Assembly (NCBI RefSeq): GCF_000758325.1
Contig: NZ_CP009459.1
Location: 496,001-560,000, forward strand
Direction: 5' to 3'
DNA: 64,000 nucleotides
DNA from: Cedecea neteri
GTDB lineage: Bacteria; Pseudomonadota; Gammaproteobacteria; Enterobacterales; Enterobacteriaceae
A program made the position numbers and the translations under genes. Each line of letters opens with the position of its first letter. Within the stretch, counting starts at the first letter, position 1. The notes under the pieces were generated by a model that saw nothing but the letters and a program-made list of their open reading frames with translations, was not told the DNA's origin and made no database searches. Shown here one piece after another: positions 1-7,290 of this stretch.

Positions 1-81
1 ACTGCCGCGCACAAGACCGCAGCACAAAATTTTGCGACATCTATTGCTTTGCACCTTCTAATAAAAGTACGGGGTTAAACG

Positions 82-609
82 ATGAATAAGTTAAAAACAC
101 TAAAACTGACGCTGTGTATTACCGCCCTCGCCTGCACCGGGCTGGCGCAGGCCGCCACTGTCGCCATGAACACCGTGGACGCCAGCGGCACGTCCACCCC
201 GGCGGGCACCATTGAATACCACGCCACCCAGTACGGCGTGGTCTTTACGCCAAACCTTAAAGGCCTGCCGCCGGGGATTCACGGCTTCCACGTTCACACT
301 AATCCGAACTGCGGCCCGGGCATGCAGGACGGCAAAATGGTGGCTGGCCTGGCGGCTGGCGGCCACTTAGATCCGGCCCACACCGGCAAGCATGAAGGCC
401 CGTGGGGCAACGGCCACCTCGGCGACCTGCCTGCGCTGTACGTCGACAGCGACGGCACCGCGACCTACCCGGTGCTGGCCCCTCGCCTTCGCATGTCTGA
501 TTTAAAAGGCCACTCGCTGATGATCCACGCCGGCGGCGACAACCACTCTGACCACCCGGCAATGCTCGGCGGCGGCGGTGCGCGTATGGTTTGTGGAGTG
601 ACGTCATGA
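82..609 (+). CDS. sodC: Periplasmic Cu,Zn superoxide dismutase
   Basis: Disproportionates superoxide in the periplasm using a Cu/Zn centre. The 175-residue product starts with a typical signal peptide (basic start, hydrophobic stretch ending near LAQAA, residues about 1-24). It then shows the family pattern: GIHGFHVH (two metal-binding histidines), a [20 protein letters not shown] segment with the Zn/Cu ligand histidines and aspartate, and a C-terminal [11 protein letters not shown] with the disulfide cysteine and the active-site arginine. The partner cysteine is in HTNPNC. Length is normal for bacterial SodC. The start at 82 is preceded by a modest GGGG-type ribosome site. The stop overlaps the next gene in an ATGA, so the two are probably co-translated. 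This pairing is not part of the E. coli leuX region. Confidence 0.95.
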   Translation: MNKLKTLKLTLCITALACTGLAQAATVAMNTVDASGTSTPAGTIEYHATQYGVVFTPNLKGLPPGIHGFHVHTNPNCGPGMQDGKMVAGLAAGGHLDPAHTGKHEGPWGNGHLGDLPALYVDSDGTATYPVLAPRLRMSDLKGHSLMIHAGGDNHSDHPAMLGGGGARMVCGVTS

Positions 610-1130
610 GCAAACGCGTCTTAACAGTTGCGTGTTTCACGCTGATGATGGGCGGGCTTCCGGCCCTGGCGAATGCGGCAGAGACTTCCATCGATGCGCC
701 CAAAGGTGAACACCTGCAAACCGAGCTTTATGCCCGCGGGGTGCAAATCTACCGCTGCGCGGCGGCGGACGCAGAGGCAAAAACCGGGAGTTGGGTGTTC
801 CAGGCCCCGGAAGCTGACCTGTTCAGCGACAAAGGACTGAAGCACCTCGTCGGCAAACACTTCGACGGCCCGCACTGGCAGGCCACGGACGGCAGCGTAG
901 TGGCCGGAGCGCTAAGCGCCACTCGCCCGTCGAAAGATAAAGGCTCGATTCCGTGGCTGCTGCTGACCGGTACATCCGACGCGCAGCCAGGCCTGTTCGC
1001 CAACGTGAGCAGCATCCAGCGCGTGGACACCCACGGCGGCGTGACCAGCCCAACGGTTTGCGACCCGGCAACCTTTGGCGCGACGCTAAAAGTGCCTTAC
1101 ACGGCGACCTATAAGTTTTATAGGAAGTAG
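606..1130 (+). CDS. DUF3455-type secreted protein of unknown function
   Basis: A 174-residue exported protein. The start at 606 overlaps the sodC stop codon (ATGA) and gives a clean signal peptide ending near ALANAAE; a longer reading from 591 would add only five residues. The mature part resembles the DUF3455 family from memory (features such as GVQIYRC, a W-V-F-Q-A-P segment, and a C-terminal segment with CDPATFGA leading to an aromatic end). No catalytic motif is recognised. Two cysteines in the mature part could form a disulfide. Tight coupling to sodC suggests a role in periplasmic oxidative or envelope stress, but that is inference from position only. Confidence 0.75.
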   Translation: MSKRVLTVACFTLMMGGLPALANAAETSIDAPKGEHLQTELYARGVQIYRCAAADAEAKTGSWVFQAPEADLFSDKGLKHLVGKHFDGPHWQATDGSVVAGALSATRPSKDKGSIPWLLLTGTSDAQPGLFANVSSIQRVDTHGGVTSPTVCDPATFGATLKVPYTATYKFYRK

Positions 1131-1205
1131 CGGTATGCAAAGTCCTGGCAGGGAGGCCGGGGCTTCTGTTTAATGGACGGGACTAATGAACCAGGGCAGG
1201 CATGT

Positions 1206-1658
1206 ATGAAAATCCTCAAAAGCGGCATCCGCGACGTGATTGCCAGCGACGATGTCACCGTTGTGGAGCCAGTTAACCTCTACGAATGTACGCTGCAAAG
1301 CGGCGTATTCGTTGGGCCTTTTGTCGAAATCCAACGCCACTGCGTGATCGGCTCCGGTACCCGCATCCAGTCCCACTCGTTCCTGTGCGAAAACGTCACC
1401 ACCGGCAAAAACTGCTTTATCGGCCACGGCGTCACCTTCGCCAACGACCTGTTCCGCAGCGGCAGGCCAGACCCCAACCCGGAGAACTGGATAGCCATCA
1501 CCCTCGGCGATAACGTCACCATCGGCAGTGGCAGCACCATTCTGACGGAGCATATTTGCAGCGGCGCGGTGATTGGCGCAGGCAGCGTGGTGACGAAGGA
1601 TATTCTGGTGGCCGGGGTTTATGTTGGCAGCCCGGCGCGACTGGTGCGGGGGTTTTAA
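1206..1658 (+). CDS. Left-handed beta-helix (hexapeptide repeat) acyltransferase
   Basis: A 150-residue protein built almost entirely of hexapeptide repeats ([LIV]-G-x4), for example VGPFVEIQ, IGSGTRIQ, IGHGVTF, LGDNVTIGSGSTI and VIGAGSVVTKDI, ending in VGSPARLVRGF, the usual end of the WbbJ/LbH acetyltransferase group. Such trimeric enzymes transfer acyl groups from CoA to sugars or amino sugars in surface polysaccharide pathways. The acceptor cannot be read from sequence. The start at 1206 (MKILKSG) is preferred over 1173 because the extra residues do not look like family sequence and a GGCAGG lies just upstream of 1206. No polysaccharide genes are adjacent. Its 3' end meets the convergent gene below by four bases. 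Confidence 0.8.
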   Translation: MKILKSGIRDVIASDDVTVVEPVNLYECTLQSGVFVGPFVEIQRHCVIGSGTRIQSHSFLCENVTTGKNCFIGHGVTFANDLFRSGRPDPNPENWIAITLGDNVTIGSGSTILTEHICSGAVIGAGSVVTKDILVAGVYVGSPARLVRGF

Positions 1659-2086
1659 CGGCTGCCGTTAGCCGTAAAGCTGATAACCGGCATAATCGCG
1701 ACGCCATCGGAATAGAACAAGTCAGAGTTGGTAAACGAATACACGCGGCCAGTGAGCGTGACGTTAACGTGGCTGCCATAACCCGTAACCTTCGCATTGC
1801 TTACTGCTGATATCAAAAACGGGGCACGCTTCTTCAGATGATCCATTGGATCGCCCGCTAGATTGCCATCCAAATAATAGCGATAGACATCCGAAACCGT
1901 AGCGCCTCCACCGTTGTAGCGGGTGATATATAAGAACGTAGTATCGGTGACTTTTTGACGGGAGAAAAACACATCATCCGGTGGACCATTGAAATAATAC
2001 TGATATGCCGCATAACCCCCCACAAGCAATAAAAGCACAGCCGTTAACGTACAGTGCAGGCTCTTAATAACCGTGTTGTTTGGCAT
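1655..2086 (-). CDS. Putative immunity or partner protein of the type 44 toxin
   Basis: A 143-residue protein starting with one hydrophobic segment (about residues 12-30, LTAVLLLLVGGYAAYQYYF), so it is membrane-anchored or exported with its bulk outside the cytoplasm. The remainder is beta-rich with several tyrosines and no recognised motif. It overlaps the toxin gene upstream by 23 nt (toxin stop at 2064, this start at 2086), a coupling typical of effector-immunity pairs. A periplasm-facing immunity protein would fit a toxin acting in the periplasm or delivered there. The function is inferred from the arrangement only; a general accessory protein is equally possible. Confidence 0.5.
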   Translation of the reverse strand: MPNNTVIKSLHCTLTAVLLLLVGGYAAYQYYFNGPPDDVFFSRQKVTDTTFLYITRYNGGGATVSDVYRYYLDGNLAGDPMDHLKKRAPFLISAVSNAKVTGYGSHVNVTLTGRVYSFTNSDLFYSDGVAIMPVISFTANGSR

Positions 2087-2462
2087 AATCTATTCCCTGT
2101 TTAATCCAGAATTGATCGTGTGGATCGTCTCCATACGGGAATGGACCATACCATGTTCCCCATTGCGGTTGCGATGTTCCGGCGCGGTTCTGAGCAAATC
2201 CCGCGGCAATAAATAGCGTTTCTTCGGGTATACCAGCAGCAAACCCCGAAGCACCATAGTTAAAATTGCCAAAGTTAGCCAGATTTCTGTCTTGCTGTTT
2301 GTAGTCCCATGGGCCGCGATTTCTAACTTTTTGATAAAACCAGTAGTACGTTTGCGGCAACGCCATATTGCGGCTCATGCCATTTGACCTTGCCTCGCGC
2401 ATATTTTTCATAATTAAACTCGTACCTTCCCGCGGCATTATTGGAATCACAGCCATAAACAT
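2064..2462 (-). CDS. Stand-alone polymorphic toxin type 44 domain protein
   Basis: A 132-residue protein whose body resembles the bacterial toxin 44 (Ntox44) domain as I remember it. It has PREGTSL near the start, then YWFYQKVRNRGPWDYKQ, NFGNFNYGASGFAAG, PEETLFIAAGFAQ and YGDDPHDQFWIKQGIDYA. In most proteins this domain is the extreme C-terminus of a large secreted or type VI effector; here it stands alone with no delivery domain upstream. The gene has a good ribosome site (AAGGATGA before the ATG) and overlaps the next gene, so it looks expressed rather than a random fragment. It could be an orphan cassette left by recombination or a small effector needing a partner. No Rhs, VgrG or CDI gene is in the window. 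Confidence 0.65.
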   Translation of the reverse strand: MFMAVIPIMPREGTSLIMKNMREARSNGMSRNMALPQTYYWFYQKVRNRGPWDYKQQDRNLANFGNFNYGASGFAAGIPEETLFIAAGFAQNRAGTSQPQWGTWYGPFPYGDDPHDQFWIKQGIDYAKQHGY

Positions 2463-2766
2463 TCATCCTTAATTATTCATGGGGATTATTCTTTACATAA
2501 AATAAACAATCATACCAAATGCCATGATTATTTATTTTAAATGTCATTGACAACAATGATAAAGAAAATAAAACAAAAAAACTGTGGAGATCCTCAACTA
2601 GTGAAAAATAACTTCCCATGACGAATAAGTCCTTCGATAAGGGCGAGTGGTACATCTTTAAAGAAGAAGTAATACTACGTTCTTCGTAGTATCCAACCTT
2701 GACTATTCCCTCTAAATTAGCCTTCGAACTAAGAGATAACTGTTACATAAATATGTGGAGGGAATC
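2463..2766. other. AT-rich intergenic region between toxin and Nlp-like gene
   Basis: About 300 bp of AT-rich sequence between divergent genes, presumably holding both promoters. A 60-codon open frame on the minus strand (2473-2655) has no family resemblance and I do not call it. The one clear structure is the inverted repeat at 2672-2692, listed separately. Confidence 0.5.
2672..2692. promoter_or_regulatory. Perfect inverted repeat upstream of the Nlp-like regulator
   Basis: ATACTACG and its exact reverse complement CGTAGTAT flank a 5-bp spacer (TTCTT). It lies 75 bp before the start of the helix-turn-helix gene and 210 bp before the divergent toxin gene. It could be an operator for the adjacent regulator or an RNA hairpin. 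No T tract follows, so an intrinsic terminator is unlikely. Confidence 0.45.
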
Positions 2767-3027
2767 ATGACTAAAGGTTGGCATCCGGCGGATATCATTG
2801 CCGGTTTACGCAAGAAAGGAACATCGTTGGCGGCACTTTCACGAGAATCTGGCCTGGCCTCTTCAACGCTGGCAAATGCGCTTACGCGACCTTGGCCGAA
2901 AGGTGAGTTTTTGATAGCCAAGGCGCTTGAGGTGCATCCGAGTGAGATATGGCCTGAGCGGTATGTCGGGGAAGATGGGGTGGTGATTGAAAGGAAGAGG
3001 TTGTTTAGAGGTATTAAAAACCTATAA
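2767..3027 (+). CDS. Nlp/SfsB (Ner-like) helix-turn-helix transcriptional regulator
   Basis: An 86-residue DNA-binding protein very similar in pattern to E. coli SfsB/Nlp and phage Ner proteins: WHPADIIAGLRKKGTSLAALSRE, SGLASSTLANALTRPWPKGE and EVHPSEIWPERY. The helix-turn-helix spans roughly residues 18-45. The start at 2767 is chosen because GGAGG lies seven to ten bases upstream and SfsB homologues begin close to this position; the upstream ATG at 2755 overlaps that ribosome site. Family members activate or repress sugar-utilisation genes or phage early genes. Its target here is unknown. It is the first gene on its strand before the dnd region and is followed by a strong hairpin. Confidence 0.85.
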   Translation: MTKGWHPADIIAGLRKKGTSLAALSRESGLASSTLANALTRPWPKGEFLIAKALEVHPSEIWPERYVGEDGVVIERKRLFRGIKNL

Positions 3028-3055
3028 GCACAGAAACCACTTGGCAGACTTGCTA

Positions 3056-3085
3056 AAGGCTCCGGCATATTAATGCCTGAGCCTT
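3056..3085. terminator. Long hairpin after the Nlp-like gene
   Basis: AAGGCTC and GGCAT arms pair with ATGCC and GAGCCTT (12 pairs, one mismatch, ATTA loop). It starts 28 bp after the stop codon at 3027. There is no T run on the plus strand, so it may act as a transcript-end stabiliser or a weak terminator. Confidence 0.5.
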
Positions 3086-3221
3086 AGGTTCGTATAACTT
3101 GATAAATCACCTAAAAAATTAATATTCCTATGAAAAATTTCATTTCGCATGTAAAATAACTCAAGAATAGCACAAACCTACAGCACAATAAAAAACATCA
3201 GAATTACCCACAATAATAAAA

Positions 3222-4007
3222 TCAGAAAAACAAACGTGCAATAACCCCTCTCTTAAAACGAGAATTCATTTCCTCTAAATATATTTCATTCAACTTTACA
3301 AACATATCATACTCTGCATCAAAAACTTTTCTCTCATTCTCACCAATGCCCAAATAAGTTGGAACCAACGGTAGAATCACACTTTGCATAGATTCCAATT
3401 TTTCAGCTATTAGTGCGTCATTTGAAAAGTCTAATGAAATAAACTCATGAATCATCTTCATATATTCATCTTCGTTTAGATCGCCATTTGAGTTCTTCAC
3501 AAAATCGGCCCTTTTTCTATACAGATCATTTATTAACGCTGTTCTTTGTGCAAGAATCCTTACAAATTCATCATAGCTGCCCGTAACAACTGATAACTCT
3601 GTATACATACGATTCAACACACTAGTGCAATCAGATACATTTTTTTTGAGCTCATTCAATTTTCCCTGCTCAGTGCGAAATGTATCAACTACTGAAACAT
3701 AAAAAATTGCTTGTTCATATGTGATCCTATTAAAATTCATTTTACTTACCCGCTTCGTTTCATCTGCAAAAAGCTTTAAAGCCCCAGCAACTAAACCATA
3801 CTGCAAAAAAAGCTCGTTATGTTTCTTATGGCAATCATTCCGTGCATCTCTCATTGGACGATAATAATCGTTTAAGATTTCTTTCCGAGAGCTCATATCA
3901 TTCTTATAGCTTTCAATCAATCCTGAAAACAGCAAGCTCCCAAAAAAAAGAGGGAGTATGGCTGTAATCATCGTTTTCACGATCAAAGACCCATATTTAC
4001 CATTCAT
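3222..4007 (-). CDS. Unknown protein with N-terminal membrane anchor
   Basis: A 261-residue protein that I do not recognise. Residues about 9-29 (IVKTMITAILPLFFGSLLF) form one membrane segment or uncleaved signal. The rest is mainly helical and charged, with likely coiled-coil stretches around residues 100-150 and 180-230. Two cysteines (DARNDCHKKH and VSDCTS) are the only ones present. The gene is AT-rich with rare codons, unlike the core genes to the right, indicating horizontal origin. It is transcribed away from dndB across a 550-bp gap. Its position beside the phosphorothioation locus suggests a cargo or defence-related membrane protein, without further support. Confidence 0.6.
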   Translation of the reverse strand: MNGKYGSLIVKTMITAILPLFFGSLLFSGLIESYKNDMSSRKEILNDYYRPMRDARNDCHKKHNELFLQYGLVAGALKLFADETKRVSKMNFNRITYEQAIFYVSVVDTFRTEQGKLNELKKNVSDCTSVLNRMYTELSVVTGSYDEFVRILAQRTALINDLYRKRADFVKNSNGDLNEDEYMKMIHEFISLDFSNDALIAEKLESMQSVILPLVPTYLGIGENERKVFDAEYDMFVKLNEIYLEEMNSRFKRGVIARLFF

Positions 4008-4476
4008 ATAAAATCACCTAATTTATTATGATATTTTCACTTGAGCCGAGAACACATTTAGATAACGCTCAACTCTTTTAAGATTTTTCCACCACATATT
4101 CTGAAACAGAGAATTACCGCTTAACGCTGTTCATAGATATCAGCACTTGAATAATTGAGTTATATATTGGGTGTCATGTAACGCTATCTGCTCAATGACA
4201 AAAGACAGCCGACTCGCTTCGAGCATGTCAAAAGAAATGACAGGTCCAGGTTAACAAAAAAACCTCATTGTTAAAGAAAGCGGAAATAATCAACTGCGTA
4301 ACGACTCATCGTGTCTACTTGGCCAATCATCTGTTTCCCTTTTTTAAGGTATCGTGCAATAGCAGGTACGAAACGAGCTCCGACTAGTTTGATGCAGCTT
4401 AATTTAGGTACAAAAACGTGCAGCAGCTTCTCAGCCACTGATAACCACTAATATTACATGGATTAATGGATCTTAG

Positions 4477-4494
4477 TACGCAAAATATTACGTA
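4477..4494. promoter_or_regulatory. DndB operator site 1 (TACG-N10-CGTA)
   Basis: TACG, ten bases, CGTA: an exact match to the palindrome I recall being reported as the binding sequence of Salmonella DndB. It lies 80 bp before the dndB start. Binding would repress the modification operon. Confidence 0.8.
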
Positions 4495-4521
4495 AAAAAG
4501 ACTGTAAATCAACTCATTCGT

Positions 4522-4539
4522 TACGTAAAATATTGCGTA
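4522..4539. promoter_or_regulatory. DndB operator site 2 (TACG-N10-CGTA)
   Basis: A second exact TACG-N10-CGTA match, 45 bp (centre to centre) downstream of the first and 35 bp before the dndB start. The flanks of the two sites are near-identical in inverted orientation, so the pair likely forms a two-site operator overlapping the promoter. Confidence 0.8.
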
Positions 4540-4573
4540 CATAAGTTCATTCACTTTTTACATGGATAACAGC

Positions 4574-5659
4574 ATGGCTAGTGTTGATGCAGATTACTGC
4601 TATTCGTTTCCAGCTATACGTGGCATTCAGGCTGGTCGTCCTTTCTACATCGCCACGTGCCCGATGCGCATCATCCCCAAGATATTCAGCTTTGATGAAA
4701 ATGACGTACCGCCTGAGCTACGTGCACAGCGCACGCTGAATAAATCGCGTATCCCCGAAATGGTGCGTTATCTTCTGGAAAATCCAAAAGATTATGTGTT
4801 CTCTGCACTTACAGCATCCATTGCCGTTGACGTCCAGTTTGATGAGCACCCAGGTACAAACAACCTGGGAACGTTATGCGTACCGATGGATGCGCAAATT
4901 CTGATCAATGACGGTCAGCATCGTCGTAAAGCAATTGAAGATGCTTTAGAAGCACGCCCAGAGTTGGGGCAGGACAACATTCCGGTGCTGTTTTTTGTCG
5001 ATGAAGGATTAAAACGCAGCCAACAGATGTTTGCCGATCTGAATAAATACGCTATTCGCCCCAGCCCGTCACTGGCATCGTTGTATGATCATCGGGATGC
5101 CAGTTCAAATCTGGCACGCTATCTAGCAATGTCCGTAGAGCCATTTGTCGGAATGACTGAGCTGGAAAAATCCGGTATCAGTCAGCGGTCAAATAAATTA
5201 TTTACGTTAAGCAGTATCAAACAAGCTACCCGTGCGTTGCTGGGAAAAGATCCTAAAGAGGGCAATTTTGAAGAATGTACCCAGATAGCAACTCGCTATT
5301 GGCAGGCTATTTATCATGTAATGCCGGACTGGCAGTTAGCCGCAAAAAAAGAAGTTTCACCGGTTCAACTACGTCAGGACTATGTCCACGCTCACGGCAT
5401 TGGTTTGCAGGCACTCGGACAGCTGGGGTATACCTTGCTTATAGACTACCCCGAGCAGTGGCCGGAGAAAATTGCTGCACTCAAAACCTTTAATTGGCGC
5501 AGAAACAATCCGGATCTGATCAAACGCGCGATGCAGCACGGCAAGCTGAGTAAAACCAGTACGGCAATCCAGCTTACCTGCAATGCACTAAAAACCTCGC
5601 TCTCAATTCCCCTCACTCCTGAAGAACAGGAGCTTGAAGCTCAAATGGTTGTCTCATGA
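4574..5659 (+). CDS. dndB: DndB, DGQHR-domain repressor of DNA phosphorothioation
   Basis: A 361-residue regulator of the dnd operon. The family hallmark DGQHR is at about residues 113-117, inside a ParB-like fold (ILINDGQHRRKAI). Starting at 4574 (MASVDADY) has two supports. A GGA-type ribosome site precedes it, while the upstream ATG at 4562 has none. It also places the YIATCP cysteine at residue 29, the position I recall as important for DNA binding in the Salmonella protein. DndB is reported to bind TACG-N10-CGTA and repress dndCDE; two such sites lie just upstream. The stop overlaps the dndC start (ATGA), so this is the first gene of a tightly coupled dndBCDE operon. Confidence 0.95.
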   Translation: MASVDADYCYSFPAIRGIQAGRPFYIATCPMRIIPKIFSFDENDVPPELRAQRTLNKSRIPEMVRYLLENPKDYVFSALTASIAVDVQFDEHPGTNNLGTLCVPMDAQILINDGQHRRKAIEDALEARPELGQDNIPVLFFVDEGLKRSQQMFADLNKYAIRPSPSLASLYDHRDASSNLARYLAMSVEPFVGMTELEKSGISQRSNKLFTLSSIKQATRALLGKDPKEGNFEECTQIATRYWQAIYHVMPDWQLAAKKEVSPVQLRQDYVHAHGIGLQALGQLGYTLLIDYPEQWPEKIAALKTFNWRRNNPDLIKRAMQHGKLSKTSTAIQLTCNALKTSLSIPLTPEEQELEAQMVVS

Positions 5660-7290
5660 GTAAATTAGTTCAGGCCTACGATTTGGCCGAATACGAAGAT
5701 TTTATTAATCAGGAGCAGTTCGCTGGACGCCCTCTGGCCGAATATGTTGCTGAGGTCCAAAGAATTTATTGTGCGGATAAGCGACCGTGGGTAATTGGCT
5801 ATAGCGGGGGGAAAGATTCTTCCGCCGTGATCACGCTGGTGTATCTGGCCCTGCTCGGTCTGCCCCCGGAAATGCGCAGTAAAGATATTTTTCTGGTGTC
5901 ATCAGATACACTGGTGGAAACACCAGTGGTCGTGGATCTGATTAAGAAAACCATGGTGCAGATTGAGGCAGGCGCAAAACGTAATGGCCTGCCGATCACT
6001 CAACATGCCGTGATGCCTAAAACTAATGAAACCTTCTGGGTCAATTTACTGGGGAAAGGTTATCCAGCCCCAACCCGTAGTTTTCGCTGGTGTACCGAGC
6101 GTATGAAAATCAATCCGGTGAGCGACTTCATTAAAGATAAGGTCAGCCAGTTTGATGAAGTGATTGTTGTCCTCGGCTCACGTAGTAGCGAGAGTGCCTC
6201 CCGTGCGCAGGTCATTGCCAAGCATAAAATTGATGGCTCACGCCTGGCCCGGCATACCACTCTGGCAAATGCGTTTATCTATACCCCTATTGATACTTGG
6301 GATGTAGAAGACGTATGGAAACTGCTGCGCGGCGCGTTCCGCTATGCTCCTGAAGATATCGACGAATGGGAAAGCCCGTGGGGTGGAAACAACCGTCCTC
6401 TGTGGACGCTGTATATGGACTCTTCCGCACAGGGTGAGTGTCCCCTGGTGATCGACGAAAGTACCCCCTCTTGCGGGAATTCTCGCTTTGGCTGCTGGAC
6501 CTGTACTGTAGTCACCAAAGATAAAGCGATGGAAAGTCTGATCAAAAATGGCGAAGAGTGGATGTCACCATTGCTGAAATATCGTGATCTGCTGGCGTTT
6601 ACCACCGATCCGGCGAATAAAGACACTTATCGCAACTATAAACGTCGCACCGGTAAGGTGAGCTATCAGTACGCTAAAGACGGTGAAGATCGCAGTGCAG
6701 AGCGTAAGCATGTTCCTGGTCCCTACTGGCTCAAATACCGCCAGCAGTGGTTGAAAGACTTACTGGAAATTGAGCGTGATTTAAACGTCCAGGGCCACAC
6801 GATTACGTTAATTACCCAGCCGGAGCTGCACGCTATCCGTCAGGAGTGGTTGAAAGATCCTAACGAGCCAGACTGGCATGACACATTACCGGGGATTTAT
6901 CGCGAGGTATATCAGCAGGATCTGAATTGGGTGGTTGACGATCAGTCGCGCTTTGATGCCAACGATGCTGATTTGCTGGCGCAGATAACGCAAGGGTTCG
7001 ACGTAGTACCTGAAATGGTAATGAAACTGATTGAGTTGGAAACCTCGATGGAAGGGTTAAGTCGTCGTCAGGGGATTTTTGACAAGCTCGGCACAATTTT
7101 GAAGCAGGACTGGGGCAGCCTGGAAGAGATCCAACAGCAACAGGCAACGCTGCAAAAACGTAACGATCGGGATATTCATCAGGATGAGGTGGATAAGCTA
7201 GAAGCTGAACTCCAGACTTTACAGCGCAGAATTATCGATGCGGGCGAATCGTCTGTGCTTATCGACGAGGAAAATGAACGTGCTCATTAA
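5656..7290 (+). CDS. dndC: DndC, ATP pyrophosphatase/sulfurtransferase of DNA phosphorothioation
   Basis: A 544-residue PAPS-reductase-like enzyme that carries sulfur toward the DNA backbone. The PP-loop SGGKDSS is at residues 50-56. Cysteines C146 (SFRWCTERM), C262, C273, C280 and C283 (the last three in PSCGNSRFGCWTC) are the family's conserved set, expected to hold a 4Fe-4S cluster. ARYRNYKRRTG-like basic segments follow and the C-terminal 80 residues are coiled coil. It overlaps dndB by four bases and dndD by 17, so translation is coupled. The sulfur donor should be a cysteine desulfurase, but no dndA gene is present in the window; IscS is the likely substitute, as known for E. coli systems. 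Confidence 0.97.
   Translation: MSKLVQAYDLAEYEDFINQEQFAGRPLAEYVAEVQRIYCADKRPWVIGYSGGKDSSAVITLVYLALLGLPPEMRSKDIFLVSSDTLVETPVVVDLIKKTMVQIEAGAKRNGLPITQHAVMPKTNETFWVNLLGKGYPAPTRSFRWCTERMKINPVSDFIKDKVSQFDEVIVVLGSRSSESASRAQVIAKHKIDGSRLARHTTLANAFIYTPIDTWDVEDVWKLLRGAFRYAPEDIDEWESPWGGNNRPLWTLYMDSSAQGECPLVIDESTPSCGNSRFGCWTCTVVTKDKAMESLIKNGEEWMSPLLKYRDLLAFTTDPANKDTYRNYKRRTGKVSYQYAKDGEDRSAERKHVPGPYWLKYRQQWLKDLLEIERDLNVQGHTITLITQPELHAIRQEWLKDPNEPDWHDTLPGIYREVYQQDLNWVVDDQSRFDANDADLLAQITQGFDVVPEMVMKLIELETSMEGLSRRQGIFDKLGTILKQDWGSLEEIQQQQATLQKRNDRDIHQDEVDKLEAELQTLQRRIIDAGESSVLIDEENERAH

Larger units (their letters stand above)
4008..4561. other. Divergent intergenic region with small coding-like relics and the dnd control region
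   Basis: A 550-bp gap between the unknown membrane protein gene and dndB. The right end (4477-4539) has the two DndB-type operators. On the minus strand an open frame at 4271-4447 could encode about 58 protein-like residues (ARYLKKGKQMIGQV and onward) and a second short frame lies at about 4139-4252 (MLEASRLSFVIEQIALHD). Neither has a convincing start and ribosome site. They look like remnants of displaced genes; I could not assign a family. Confidence 0.4.

Noticed and set aside
2473-2655. 60-codon minus-strand frame upstream of the toxin gene, possible missing N-terminus of the toxin
   Set aside because: It ends in a stop before the toxin start, has a good independent ribosome site between them, and shows no delivery-domain features.
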